A stretch of 47,913 nt of DNA from Arsenicicoccus bolidensis DSM 15745 (GCF_000426385.1 NZ_AUFG01000029.1:1-47913); one strand, 5' to 3'; counted from the stretch's first letter, positions 1 through 8,182 are shown. Numbers and translations are program-made. Notes: generated from the sequence alone by a model not told the origin.

Positions 1-14
1 ACTTCCCGACCACC

Positions 15-66
15 GCCGACTGGTCACTTCCCGACGACCGGGGACGTCCCTCACTGACCAGTCGGC
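15..66. repeat. 12-bp perfect inverted repeat
   Basis: GCCGACTGGTCA (15-26) is exactly complementary to TGACCAGTCGGC (55-66), leaving a 28-nt loop. The 10-mer ACTTCCCGAC also occurs directly repeated at 1-10 and 26-35. The site lies beyond the rplI terminator, next to whatever gene lies left of the window (dnaB in related genomes, not visible here). It could be an operator or a hairpin; function unknown. Confidence 0.45.
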
Positions 67-90
67 AAGATGGGTGCGAGCGGGGACAAC

Positions 91-137
91 GAGAGGCCCG
101 GCGCCATGACCCCGATCGGGGTGGCGCCGGGCCTCTC
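91..137. terminator. Strong hairpin terminator downstream of rplI
   Basis: A 15-bp perfect stem, GAGAGGCCCGGCGCC (91-105) with GGCGCCGGGCCTCTC (123-137), encloses a loop that is itself palindromic (ACCCCGATCGGGGT). It sits about 180 bp past the rplI stop and would end the rpsF-ssb-rpsR-rplI transcript. There is no obvious U-tract, which is common in high-GC actinomycetes. The symmetry would let it work in both directions. Confidence 0.7.
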
Positions 138-171
138 GGCATACGGCTGGTGAATCAGCCTGGGTTGGTCA

Positions 172-318
172 CATCAGCCTGGCGAACGAAGGCCGGTCGA
201 TGCCTCTACCCCCGGTAAAGGCATCAGCCTGGCGAACGAAGGCCGGTCGATGCCTCTACCCCCGGTAAAGGCATCAGCCTGGCGAACGAAGGCCGGTCGA
301 TGCCTCTACCCCCAGTAG
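172..318. repeat. Three tandem copies of a 50-bp repeat
   Basis: Units start at 172, 222 and 272 with CATCAGCCTGGCGAACGAAG, followed by GCCGGTCGATGCC and CTCTACCCCC. The first two units are identical over 50 bp; the third diverges only at its last few bases, next to the rplI stop codon at 320-322. Each unit carries GGCATC and GATGCC arms able to form a short hairpin. No coding sense is apparent. Confidence 0.9.
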
Positions 319-319
319 G

Positions 320-769
320 TCACTTGGCGGCGACGACGTCCAGCTTGACGTTGGCCGTGACGTCCGCGTGCAGACGCACGGTCGCCTCGTAGGCGCCGAG
401 GGTGCGGATCGCGCCCTTGACCTCGAGCTTGCGACGGTCGACCTTGGGGCCACCGGCGGAGACGATCGCCTCGACGATCTGCGCGGTGTGGACCGAGCCG
501 TAGAGGCGGCCGGCCTCGCCGGACTTGACCGGCACCTTGTAGGCCTTGACCTCGAGACGCTGCTTGGCGTCCTTGGCCTCCTCGATCGTCTTGTGCTCGC
601 GCGCGGCGCGGGCCTTCTGGATCGCCTCGACCTGCTTCTCGCCACCCTTGGTCCACTGGGTCGCGAGACCGCGGGGCATCAGGTAGTTGCGGGCGTAGCC
701 GTCCTTGACCTCGACGATGTCGCCGGGGGTGCCGAGGCCGGTGACCTCGTTGGTGAGGATGAGCTTCAT
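320..769 (-). CDS. rplI: 50S ribosomal protein L9
   Basis: 149 residues, the same length as E. coli L9, beginning MKLILTNEVTGLG. L9 binds domain V of 23S rRNA near the L1 stalk and helps maintain reading frame. The N-terminal domain with the GDIVEVKDGYARNYLMPRG signature is intact, followed by the long connecting helix and the C-terminal rRNA-binding lobe. The start was placed at the ATG at 769 because it matches the universal L9 N-terminus; the open frame continues upstream only as an artefact. It is the last gene of the rpsF-ssb-rpsR-rplI operon, 22 bp after rpsR, and is followed by a tandem repeat and a strong terminator. Confidence 0.97.
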   Translation of the reverse strand: MKLILTNEVTGLGTPGDIVEVKDGYARNYLMPRGLATQWTKGGEKQVEAIQKARAAREHKTIEEAKDAKQRLEVKAYKVPVKSGEAGRLYGSVHTAQIVEAIVSAGGPKVDRRKLEVKGAIRTLGAYEATVRLHADVTANVKLDVVAAK

Positions 770-791
770 GTCAGTTCGTCCTTTCCCGGGC

Positions 792-1028
792 TCAGCGAGC
801 GGAGCTCGAGTAGGGAAGCAGCGCGACCTCGCGGGCGTTCTTGACGGCCCGCGCGATGAGGCGCTGCTCCTGGACGGAGACACCGGTCACCCGGCGAGCG
901 CGGATCTTGCCGCGGTCGGAGATGAACTTGCGCAGCAGCGCGGTGTCCTTGTAGTCGATCGTCTCGATCTTGGCGGCCTTGAGCGGGTTCGCCTTCTTCT
1001 TGGGCTTGCGCACAACGGGCTTGGCCAT
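792..1028 (-). CDS. rpsR: 30S ribosomal protein S18
   Basis: 78 residues. S18 forms a heterodimer with S6 on the 30S platform. The sequence shows the basic N-terminal tail ([15 protein letters not shown]), then the conserved core [28 protein letters not shown] and the [19 protein letters not shown] helix. There is no Cys4 zinc ribbon, so this is the zinc-independent (C-minus) form of S18; zinc-binding paralogues may exist elsewhere. It lies between ssb and rplI in the conserved operon. Confidence 0.97.
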   Translation of the reverse strand: MAKPVVRKPKKKANPLKAAKIETIDYKDTALLRKFISDRGKIRARRVTGVSVQEQRLIARAVKNAREVALLPYSSSAR

Positions 1029-1169
1029 TGTGGGACTCCTTGGGTTTGCGATGCGTGGTGCCGCTGGCCTGGGGCAGCGGCTCAGAGTGTGTTGTCGGTA
1101 TGACGGGCGCGGGGCGCCGTCACCGACGGACGTGCTCGATCCGAGCGTGGTGCGAGGTGTCCGGGCCGA

Positions 1170-1793
1170 TCAGAACGGGGGCTCGTCGTAGGACGGCGCT
1201 CCGCCGCCCCAGCCACCCTGACCGCCAGCCGCGGGCTGACCGCCGGAGGGCTGGCCCGAGGGAGCGGCGTTGCCGCCGCCACCGGAGCCACCGCCGGTCG
1301 ACCAGGGGTCGTCGCCGGAGCCGGCGTTGCCGCCGCCCCAGCCACCGCCGGAACCGGCCGCGCCACCGGCGCCACCAGCCCCGCCCTGACCGCCGCCGAA
1401 GCCGCCACCCTGACCGCCGCCACCGCGCTGGGTGCGCGTGACCTTGGCCGTGGCGTAGCGCAGCGACGGGCCGACCTCGTCGACCTGCATCTCCATGACG
1501 GAGCGCTTCTGGCCGGACTCCTTGTCCTCCCACGAGCGGGAGACCAGGCGACCGGTCACGACGACGCGCATGCCGCGCTGGAGGGACTCGGCGACGTTCT
1601 CGGCTGCCTCACGCCACACGGAGCAGCGCATGAACAGCGTCTCGCCGTCCTTCCACTCGTTGGACTGGCGGTCGAACGTGCGCGGCGTGGACGCCACGGT
1701 GAAGTTGGCGACAGCCGCACCGGACGGCGTGAACCGCAGCTCCGGGTCCTGGGTGAGGTTGCCGATGATCGTCAGCGTGGTCTCTCCGGCCAT
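1170..1793 (-). CDS. ssb: Single-stranded DNA-binding protein
   Basis: 207 residues. SSB tetramers coat ssDNA during replication, repair and recombination. The N-terminal OB fold (about residues 1-115) has the typical [20 protein letters not shown] start and the [21 protein letters not shown] and [21 protein letters not shown] stretches. A long glycine-rich disordered linker (about 125-195) leads to the acidic interaction tip ending DEPPF, which recruits partners such as RecO and the DNA polymerase apparatus. The ATG at 1793 is preceded by a GAGGAGA ribosome site. It lies 49 bp after rpsF in the same transcription unit. Confidence 0.97.
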   Translation of the reverse strand: MAGETTLTIIGNLTQDPELRFTPSGAAVANFTVASTPRTFDRQSNEWKDGETLFMRCSVWREAAENVAESLQRGMRVVVTGRLVSRSWEDKESGQKRSVMEMQVDEVGPSLRYATAKVTRTQRGGGGQGGGFGGGQGGAGGAGGAAGSGGGWGGGNAGSGDDPWSTGGGSGGGGNAAPSGQPSGGQPAAGGQGGWGGGAPSYDEPPF

Positions 1794-1842
1794 GGATCTC
1801 TCCTCGTCGAGCGGGTGGTGGATCGAGCTGTGCGAGAACGAC

Positions 1843-2130
1843 TCAGGCGCCGGGGCGCAGGAGCTTGGTCCGCAGGATGGACTCGTTCAGACCGAGCTGG
1901 CGGTCCAGCTCCTTGGCCGTGGCGGGCTCGGCCGTGAAGTTCACGACGGCGTAGTAGGCCTCGGCGTTCTTGTTGATCTCGTAGGCCAGGCGGCGCTTGC
2001 CCCACAGGTCGACGTTGTCGACGGTGCCCTTGTCCTTGGTGATGACGGTGAGGAACTTGTCCAGCGACGGCTGGATGGTGCGCTCCTCGAGAGCGGGGTC
2101 CAGGATGATCATCAGTTCGTACTGACGCAT
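1843..2130 (-). CDS. rpsF: 30S ribosomal protein S6
   Basis: 95 residues, [19 protein letters not shown] at the start. S6 pairs with S18 on the 30S platform. The [20 protein letters not shown] segment and the [20 protein letters not shown]-terminus are diagnostic. It is the first gene of the operon; its Shine-Dalgarno AGGAGG (minus strand, 2147-2142) can pair with an upstream CCTCCT in a leader hairpin (separate entry), pointing to autogenous control by S6:S18. No long acidic C-terminal tail is present. Confidence 0.97.
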   Translation of the reverse strand: MRQYELMIILDPALEERTIQPSLDKFLTVITKDKGTVDNVDLWGKRRLAYEINKNAEAYYAVVNFTAEPATAKELDRQLGLNESILRTKLLRPGA

Positions 2131-2141
2131 GCGTTAACCCA

Positions 2142-2184
2142 CCTCCTCTGGTCTCGGCGGTCACGGAGTCTCCGTGACAGGAGG
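2142..2184 (-). promoter_or_regulatory. Candidate S6:S18 leader hairpin over the rpsF ribosome site
   Basis: Read on the minus strand, CCTCCT (2184-2179) pairs with the rpsF Shine-Dalgarno AGGAGG (2147-2142). Between the arms sits a 9-bp helix GTCACGGAG / CTCCGTGAC (2178-2170 and 2168-2160, one-base loop), then a one-sided bulge CGCCGAGACCAG. A closing stem, inner hairpin and 3'-side bulge containing CCG resemble the known rpsF leader bound by S6:S18, which mimics the 16S rRNA site. The pairing is seen in the sequence; binding by S6:S18 is inferred. Confidence 0.5.
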
Positions 2185-2250
2185 GTGTGCATGACGAACG
2201 TCCGGGCGCCCGCGACAGGCGTCACGAGCACACAGACGAGCCGTCCCAGC

Positions 2251-3633
2251 CTACACGACCTTGAGGAGGACCTGGTCGGGGGCGTTGCCGGCGACCCCCG
2301 CCACGGGGTCGCGCTCAGGACGGCCGGGTGCCTCGCGGTCCGGCGGCTCGTCGCGGGCCCGCCGGGTGACGACCCACGCCAGCCAGAGCCAGGCGGCGAT
2401 GCGGGCCACGACCAGCACCGCGAACCAGCCTGCGGGCAGGCCCCGGTCGGGGTTGGTGCGGGCCGCGATGTGCAGCCACACCCCCACGAAGTAGGTCACC
2501 TCCACGGCGGCCCAGACGAGGTGGTCGCGCCACCGCACGCCGATCAGCGCCAGCAGCGGGCAGATCCAGAGGGCGGCCTGCAGGGGCAGGCTCTTGCCCG
2601 TGACGGCGACGAGCACGACCAGCAGGAGCGCCACCTCGGCGACGGTGGGCCGCCGGGCCGTGCCCAGGGCGAAGAACGCGGCGACCACGACGGCGACCAC
2701 CCAGCCGAGCCCGGCGAGCACGGACGCCAGACCGGACGGGACCGCGACGCCGAGCGACGTGATGACGTGGGTGAGGGAGCCGTAGCCCGGCGCGGCCGAC
2801 GCCCACCCGGTGTAGACGTCCAGCGCCTGGGGGCCGGACAGCGCGACCACGGTGCCCACCACCGCGACGAGGGTCAGCAGGGCCACGCCCGCGGTGAGAC
2901 CCCAGTCGACGACGCGCCCGGCGCGCAGGCACACCAGACCGATCGCCAGGACGAGCAGGACGGCCGTGGAGCGGCAGCTGATCGCCAGACCCAGCAGGAT
3001 GCCGGCCTGCACCGCGTGCCGTCGCCCCCACGCCACGAGACCGGCCACGCCCAGCGTCACCGCGAGCAGGTCGAAGCTGACCAGGCCGGCCGTCACCACG
3101 ACCGGCGACAGGGCGAGGTGCGCCACCGCCCAGCGGGTGCGGGGCTGGATCCGGACGAGGAGGCCGACGAGCAGCACGAGCAGGATGGTGAGCAGCCCGG
3201 CCCAGGCCGCGACGTAGACCTGCGCGGCGGCCAGCGTGCGCCCCTGCTCGGGGCCGCCGGGGACGAGCAGCGACAGCGCCCACATCACGACGCCGGTGCC
3301 GGCCGGCTGACCCACACCGGACCCGTGGCCGTAGGCGAAGCCCCCGTCCGCCAGGCCGCTGCTCTGGTAGACGACGGGGATGTCGGAGTAGCAGGCGTGC
3401 CAGAACTGGTCCGCCGCGCGCCAGCCCCGCGTGAGGCAGTGGCCACGCACGAGGACGGACAGGGCCATCAGCACGGTCGCCGTGCAGGACAGCACGACCA
3501 CGGCGGGACGCAGACCACGGCGACCGATGGCGGCATACCGCCCGACCGGACCACCCAGCCACTCGCTGGCGGCCCGGGCCACCGGGTCCTCGCGGGTGGG
3601 CGCGACGGTGCGGGTGGGGTCGCTCAGCTGCAT
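2251..3633 (-). CDS. Polytopic membrane glycosyltransferase, GT87-like
   Basis: 460 residues with about ten hydrophobic segments spread from roughly residue 43 to 420 and a charged C-terminal tail. The position directly behind ponA (28 bp gap, same strand) and the topology match the GT87/GT-C-type polyprenol-phosphate-mannose-dependent transferase family found next to ponA1 in mycobacteria (Rv0051). Such enzymes use lipid-linked sugars on the outer face of the membrane. An acidic motif in the first external loop (CYSDIPVVYQS) is in the place where GT-C enzymes carry a catalytic Asp. Substrate unknown. Probably co-transcribed with ponA. Confidence 0.75.
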   Translation of the reverse strand: MQLSDPTRTVAPTREDPVARAASEWLGGPVGRYAAIGRRGLRPAVVVLSCTATVLMALSVLVRGHCLTRGWRAADQFWHACYSDIPVVYQSSGLADGGFAYGHGSGVGQPAGTGVVMWALSLLVPGGPEQGRTLAAAQVYVAAWAGLLTILLVLLVGLLVRIQPRTRWAVAHLALSPVVVTAGLVSFDLLAVTLGVAGLVAWGRRHAVQAGILLGLAISCRSTAVLLVLAIGLVCLRAGRVVDWGLTAGVALLTLVAVVGTVVALSGPQALDVYTGWASAAPGYGSLTHVITSLGVAVPSGLASVLAGLGWVVAVVVAAFFALGTARRPTVAEVALLLVVLVAVTGKSLPLQAALWICPLLALIGVRWRDHLVWAAVEVTYFVGVWLHIAARTNPDRGLPAGWFAVLVVARIAAWLWLAWVVTRRARDEPPDREAPGRPERDPVAGVAGNAPDQVLLKVV

Positions 3634-3661
3634 GCGCCCATCATGCCCGGTCCGCGTCCGG

Positions 3662-5902
3662 TCAGCCGGTGCCCGCGGCGGTGGTCGCCCGGCCCGCCTG
3701 GCTCGGCGAGGGCGGAGCCGGCACCGACGGCTGCTGGCGCGCCGTCCGCGTGGGGACGGACGGCTGCGTGGGCTCGCTCGGCACCGTCGGGGTGCCCTGC
3801 GTCGGGGCGTCCGACGGCTCGGGTGCCGACGAGGTGGCGGTCGCGCTCGGGCGGCTGGTCTCGCCCGTGCCGGAGGTGCTGGGCGAGTCGGAGGAGCCGT
3901 CCGGGGTCGCGGTGGACGTCGACCGCGGGCGGGTGCCGATGTTCTTGCGGCTGTCGTCGTTGACGCCGACCCGCTCGGGGAAGTCCTTCTCCTCGACGCC
4001 GTCCATCACGGTGCGCATGAACTGCGTCCAGATCGGCACGCAGTACTTGTAGCCACCGACGTTGCGCCCCAGCGGGACGTTGGTCCTGCCGTCCTCGGAC
4101 GGCTTGTAGATCGCGCACCCGGCGGCCAGCTGCGGCACGTAGCCGATGAACCAGACCTCCTTGTGGTCCTCGGCGGTGCCCGTCTTGCCGGCGGCCGGAC
4201 GACGCACCCGCTGGGCGTATGACGCAGTGCCCTCGGTGATCGGGTGGGTCAGGGCCTCGGTGACGTCGACCGCGACGTCCCGGTCGATGGCCTGCGTGGT
4301 GCTCGTGGACGCCGTGTAGTCGACCTCCCCGTCGGTGCTCTTGACCGAGGCGATGATGTGGGGCGTCGCGCGCTTGCCCTCGGCCGCGATCGTCGCGTAG
4401 CCGTTGGTGTTGTCCAGCACGCTCGGCGTGGCGGTGCCGAGGGTGTTGGTGAGGTTCTCCTCGACGTTGACCTTGGTGTTGTCGGGGATCCCGGCGTCGA
4501 CGGCGGCCTTCTTGGTCGCGGCGGGCGTGATGGCGTTGTTGAGGCGCACGAACGCCGTGTTGACGGAGTCGGCCGCGGCCTGGCGCAGGTCGATCCAGCC
4601 GTACTGCTGGTTGAACTCGTTCTCGATCTCGTCAGAGCTGCCCGGCACCTGGTAGGGCGAGGAGCCGCTCACGCGGGACCGCGTGGAGTAGCCGTTCTGC
4701 AGGGCACCCACCAGCGTGTAGGCCTTGAACGTCGAGCCGGCCGACAGGTGCGCGTCCACCGCGTTGTTGTAGGGACGCTTGGCGAAGTCGGTGCCGCCAT
4801 ACAACGCCTTGATGGCCCCCGTGCCGGGCTCGATCGCCGACATGCCGGTCTGCGCACCCTCGATGTCCTCGGCGGCGCCCCGGTCGGCGATCGCCTGGAT
4901 CATCGCCTCCTGGTACTTCTGGTCGACCGTCGTGACGATGCGCAGGCCGCCCTTGGCGATGTCGTCCTCGTCCAGCTTGGCCCGGGAGACGAGCTCCTTC
5001 TTGGCCAGGTCGACCAGGTAGCCGTTGGTGCCGCCGGTGATCTCGATCGGCTTGGCCTTGGCCACGGTCGGATAGACGGCCTGGGACCGCTGCTGCGTGG
5101 TGAGCCAGCCCAGCTCGACCATCGCGTCGAGGATCCACGAGACGCGCTCCTTGCTGCGCGTCAGGTTGGTCGCCGAGCGGGAGGGGTCGTAGATGGAGGG
5201 CCCGCGGATGACCGAGGCGAGCAGGGCGCCCTCGGCCGGGGTCAGCTGCGAGACGTCCTTGCCGAAGTAGGCCTTGGACGCCGTCTGGATGCCGCTCGCG
5301 CTGCGCCCGAAGTAGATGGTGTTGAGGTAGTCCTCGAGGATCTGGTCCTTGCTCCGCTGCTCGTCCAGCTTGACGGAGATGATGATCTCCTTGAGCTTGC
5401 GCTGGATGGTCTGGTCGCTGGTCAGGAAGGTGTTCTTGACGTACTGCTGCGTGATGGTCGACCCGCCCTGGGTCGCACCGCCCTCCAGCGAGACCTTGAT
5501 CGCGCGGGCGATGCCGCTCGGGCTGACGCCGTTGTTGGAGTAGAAGGAGCGGTCCTCGGCGGCGAGGAAGGCCTTCTGCACGTGGTCGGGGACCTTGGAC
5601 AGCGGGACGTTCTCGCGGTTGGTGCCGCCGGTCAGCCGACCCATCTCGGTCTTGCCGTCGGCGAAGTAGACGGTCGAGATCTGCGCCTGCGACGCCGGGT
5701 TGGGCTCGGGGATGTCGATCGTCGCGTAGAGGTAGGCGACGCCCGCGGCGCCGAGCGCCAGCAGCGCGACGACCGCGAGGCCGAACCAGATCAGGAAGCG
5801 AGCCCATCCGCTGCGGCGGCGACGGGGCTTGCGCACCTTGCTCGGCGGGTTGCCCCCGGGGCCGACGCCGGCTCCGGCGCCCTGGGTCGTGGCTGGGCTC
5901 AC
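3662..5902 (-). CDS. ponA: Class A penicillin-binding protein (transglycosylase/transpeptidase)
   Basis: 746 residues from the GTG at 5902, chosen because AAGGAG lies five bases upstream; an in-frame GTG at 5938 would add 12 residues but has a weaker site. A basic cytoplasmic tail precedes a transmembrane helix at about 36-60. The GT51 transglycosylase domain has EDRSFY (116-121, catalytic Glu 117) and QGGSTITQQ (145-153). The transpeptidase domain has STFK (390-393, nucleophile Ser 390), SVN (446-448) and KTGT (573-576). The last 110 residues are Ser/Thr/Pro-rich and probably extend into the wall. It polymerises and cross-links peptidoglycan and is the homologue of mycobacterial PonA1. Confidence 0.95.
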   Translation of the reverse strand: MSPATTQGAGAGVGPGGNPPSKVRKPRRRRSGWARFLIWFGLAVVALLALGAAGVAYLYATIDIPEPNPASQAQISTVYFADGKTEMGRLTGGTNRENVPLSKVPDHVQKAFLAAEDRSFYSNNGVSPSGIARAIKVSLEGGATQGGSTITQQYVKNTFLTSDQTIQRKLKEIIISVKLDEQRSKDQILEDYLNTIYFGRSASGIQTASKAYFGKDVSQLTPAEGALLASVIRGPSIYDPSRSATNLTRSKERVSWILDAMVELGWLTTQQRSQAVYPTVAKAKPIEITGGTNGYLVDLAKKELVSRAKLDEDDIAKGGLRIVTTVDQKYQEAMIQAIADRGAAEDIEGAQTGMSAIEPGTGAIKALYGGTDFAKRPYNNAVDAHLSAGSTFKAYTLVGALQNGYSTRSRVSGSSPYQVPGSSDEIENEFNQQYGWIDLRQAAADSVNTAFVRLNNAITPAATKKAAVDAGIPDNTKVNVEENLTNTLGTATPSVLDNTNGYATIAAEGKRATPHIIASVKSTDGEVDYTASTSTTQAIDRDVAVDVTEALTHPITEGTASYAQRVRRPAAGKTGTAEDHKEVWFIGYVPQLAAGCAIYKPSEDGRTNVPLGRNVGGYKYCVPIWTQFMRTVMDGVEEKDFPERVGVNDDSRKNIGTRPRSTSTATPDGSSDSPSTSGTGETSRPSATATSSAPEPSDAPTQGTPTVPSEPTQPSVPTRTARQQPSVPAPPSPSQAGRATTAAGTG

Positions 5903-6053
5903 GCGATCTCCTTGAGGGTCCGAGGTGGTCGATCCCACCTCCGGTCTGCCCTCCAGTATGACGACCCATCCTGGTCCTGGCCTGGAGCATCGCCGGGACC
6001 GGGCGTGCGGTGATGGGTCCGTGCGGACGCGCGGGTCGGGGTGACAACCTGCT

Positions 6054-6090
6054 CACCGACATGACAAAGTGCGTCTTTGTCATGTCGGTG
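6054..6090. promoter_or_regulatory. 16-bp perfect palindromic operator between ponA and ino1
   Basis: CACCGACATGACAAAG (6054-6069), spacer TGCGT, CTTTGTCATGTCGGTG (6075-6090). It lies about 70 bp upstream of the ino1 start and 150 bp upstream of ponA. Each arm contains a TTGTCA element reading outward, so a bound protein could cover both divergent promoters. In mycobacteria a PadR-family gene sits between these two genes, but none is present here. The length and symmetry indicate a dimeric repressor site; the regulator is unknown. Confidence 0.65.
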
Positions 6091-6161
6091 ACGGGCGGAC
6101 GGCATACGAGCTGCTCCGGCCACGTGCCCCCGGCACCCAGCCATCCCCACGAGGAGCTCCC

Positions 6162-7253
6162 ATGCCCGAAGTGCGCGTCGCCATCGTCGGCGTCGGCAAC
6201 TGCGCGACGTCCCTGATCCAGGGCGTCCACTACTACGAGGACGCCAGCCCCGAGGACACCGTCCCGGGTCTGATGCACGTCATGCTCGGCGACTACCACG
6301 TGCGCGACGTGGCGTTCGTGGCGGCGTTCGACGTCGACGACAAGAAGGTCGGCAAGGACCTGTCGGAGGCGATCAACGCCTCGGAGAACAACACGATCAA
6401 GATCTGCGACGTCCCGACGCTGGGCGTCGAGGTGCAGCGCGGGCACACGCTCGACGGGCTGGGCAAGTACTACCGCCAGACCATCGACGAGTCGACGGCC
6501 GAGCCCGTGGACGTCGTCCAGGCGCTCAAGGACGCGCGCGTCGACGTCCTCGTGTCCTACCTGCCCGTGGGGTCGGAGGACGCCGACAAGTTCTACGCCC
6601 AGTGCGCGATCGACGCGGGCGTGGCCTTCGTCAACGCGCTGCCGGTGTTCATCGCCAGCGACCCGGAGTGGGCGGCGAAGTTCGAGGCGGCCGGGGTCCC
6701 GATCATCGGCGACGACATCAAGTCGCAGGTCGGCGCCACCATCACCCACCGCGTCATGGCCAAGCTGTTCGAGGACCGCGGCGTCGCCCTCGACCGCACC
6801 TACCAGCTCAACGTCGGCGGCAACATGGACTTCAAGAACATGCTCGAGCGCGAGCGCCTGGAGTCCAAGAAGGTCAGCAAGACCCAGGCCGTCACCTCCA
6901 ACCTGCACGGCTCCCTGGCGGGCAAGACGAACGACCGCAACGTCCACATCGGGCCGTCGGACTACGTCGCGTGGCTGGACGACCGCAAGTGGGCCTACGT
7001 CCGCCTCGAGGGTCGCGCGTTCGGCGACGTGCCGCTCAACCTGGAGTACAAGCTCGAGGTCTGGGACTCCCCCAACTCCGCCGGCATCATCATCGACGCC
7101 ATCCGCGCCGCCAAGATCGCCCTCGACCGGGGGATCGGGGGACCGCTGCTGTCGCCGGCGGCCTACCTGATGAAGTCGCCGCCCGAGCAGCGTCCCGACG
7201 ACGAGGGGCGGGAGAAGCTCGAGGCCTTCATCGCCGGGTCCGAGCCGCGCTGA
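6162..7253 (+). CDS. ino1: Inositol-3-phosphate synthase
   Basis: 363 residues, close to M. tuberculosis Ino1. It converts glucose-6-phosphate to inositol-3-phosphate with NAD+, the first step toward phosphatidylinositol, mycothiol and other inositol lipids of actinobacteria. The N-terminal Rossmann motif is [13 protein letters not shown] (7-19), followed by the family segments [20 protein letters not shown] and the lysine- and Asp-rich core [15 protein letters not shown] and [11 protein letters not shown]. The ATG at 6162 is preceded by GAGGAG. An open frame continues upstream through the operator but lacks family similarity. Confidence 0.95.
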   Translation: MPEVRVAIVGVGNCATSLIQGVHYYEDASPEDTVPGLMHVMLGDYHVRDVAFVAAFDVDDKKVGKDLSEAINASENNTIKICDVPTLGVEVQRGHTLDGLGKYYRQTIDESTAEPVDVVQALKDARVDVLVSYLPVGSEDADKFYAQCAIDAGVAFVNALPVFIASDPEWAAKFEAAGVPIIGDDIKSQVGATITHRVMAKLFEDRGVALDRTYQLNVGGNMDFKNMLERERLESKKVSKTQAVTSNLHGSLAGKTNDRNVHIGPSDYVAWLDDRKWAYVRLEGRAFGDVPLNLEYKLEVWDSPNSAGIIIDAIRAAKIALDRGIGGPLLSPAAYLMKSPPEQRPDDEGREKLEAFIAGSEPR

Positions 7254-7356
7254 CGACAGGGCCCGCGTGGCGCGTCAGCGACACGCGACCATGAGGAAGC
7301 GCGGCAGTCCGGTTCCGCCGCGCTGACCACAGGGCCCGCGTGGCGCGCGTCGGGCG
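7250..7356. repeat. Two copies of a dispersed repeat after ino1
   Basis: Copy 1 begins at the ino1 stop (CTGACGACAGGGCCCGCGTG, 7250-7269) and includes CACGCGACCATGAGGAAGC at 7282-7300. Copy 2 (from 7323) repeats CTGACCACAGGGCCCGCGTG and then degenerates. Related copies follow the GPP34 gene at 8162-8278, where the 19-mer CACGCGACCATGAGGAAGC recurs exactly (8195-8213). Function unknown. Confidence 0.65.
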
Positions 7357-7358
7357 AC

Positions 7359-7400
7359 CGCGGAAACCTGGGCACCGAGGACGGTGCCCAGGTTTCCGCG
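7359..7400. terminator. 19-bp perfect hairpin with AGGA loop
   Basis: CGCGGAAACCTGGGCACCG (7359-7377), loop AGGA, then CGGTGCCCAGGTTTCCGCG (7382-7400). The right arm is repeated once more with one change (CGGTGCCCAGGTCTCCGC, 7405-7422). It lies between ino1 and the GPP34 gene, both on the plus strand, and is the likely ino1 terminator. The extra arm copy could form an alternative hairpin. Confidence 0.65.
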
Positions 7401-7507
7401 ATCACGGTGCCCAGGTCTCCGCAGCGTCCTGTGGCGGTCGTCTCGTTCGTCGCGTGGCACCGTCGCGAGGGGTCGCGCGGTGACCAGCTGGGGTCTACGG
7501 TCGAGCC

Positions 7508-8182
7508 ATGCAGCTGGCCGAGGAACTCCTGCTCCTGCTCACCGACGACGAGACGGGCCGGATGAGCGTGCCCGAGCGCGTGCTGGACCTGGCCGTGGCC
7601 GGGGGGGCACTCAGCGAGCTGGGGGCGATCGAGCGCGTGCGCGTCGTCGATGAGGACGAGCACGTGGTCGGGTCGTTGGGCGAACCGATCCAGGCCGGCC
7701 GCCTCGTCATCGACGACGAGCTGACCCACGACGCCGATCCGGTGCTGGACGGAGCGCTCGAGACCTTCCGCGGGATGCAGGGGCGCAAGCTCACCAACGT
7801 CCTGCCGATCATGGGTCGCTCGCTGTACCCCGTCTTGCACCGTGACCTCGAGGCCAAGGGCGTGCTGCGGCGCGAGGCACCCACCCGGCGGTCCATGATC
7901 CCCAGCACGACCTGGGTGGCCGTCGACAGCAGCCACGAGGACTCCGTGCGCACGCACCTGGCGGACGTGCTGCTGCACGACGCCGAGCCCGACGACCGCG
8001 CGCGGCACCTCATCGGTCTGCTCCACGCGATCGGCGCCCTGACCGTGGCCATGCCCGAGCTCGAGGACGACCGCGAGCGCGCGCTGCAGACGGCGCTGGA
8101 GGTGCGGTCGCTGACGGACGTGCACGGGCCGTGCGGTCGCGTCCTCGCCGCTATCGACGAGCTGACGAAAGGGCGCGCGTGA
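7508..8182 (+). CDS. GPP34 family protein (bacterial GOLPH3/VPS74-like)
   Basis: 224 residues. The N-terminus MQLAEELLLLLTDDETGR and later blocks LDLAVAGGALSELG, LVIDDELTHD and HLIGLLHAIGAL fit the GPP34 family, common in actinobacteria. Eukaryotic GOLPH3 reads phosphatidylinositol-4-phosphate at the Golgi membrane; the bacterial proteins have no established role. The neighbouring ino1 gene makes the inositol headgroup precursor, so a link to inositol lipids is conceivable but is inference. The start ATG at 7508 has no strong ribosome site but matches the family start. The coding end runs into a repeat shared with the ino1 downstream region. Confidence 0.85.
   Translation: MQLAEELLLLLTDDETGRMSVPERVLDLAVAGGALSELGAIERVRVVDEDEHVVGSLGEPIQAGRLVIDDELTHDADPVLDGALETFRGMQGRKLTNVLPIMGRSLYPVLHRDLEAKGVLRREAPTRRSMIPSTTWVAVDSSHEDSVRTHLADVLLHDAEPDDRARHLIGLLHAIGALTVAMPELEDDRERALQTALEVRSLTDVHGPCGRVLAAIDELTKGRA

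Noticed and set aside
172-318. CRISPR array
   Set aside because: The 50-bp units are contiguous repeats without variable spacers, and no cas genes are present.
1495-3963. Long plus-strand frame opposite ssb, rpsF and the GT87 gene
   Set aside because: Shadow frame; composition is Arg/His/Gly-rich and it crosses the rpsF leader and several well-supported genes.
6069-6161. N-terminal extension of ino1
   Set aside because: The frame is open through the palindromic operator, but the GAGGAG site and family N-terminus place the start at 6162.
4632-6947. Minus-strand frame across ino1 and part of ponA
   Set aside because: Runs antisense through ino1 and the operator, then out of frame in ponA; no domain recognisable.
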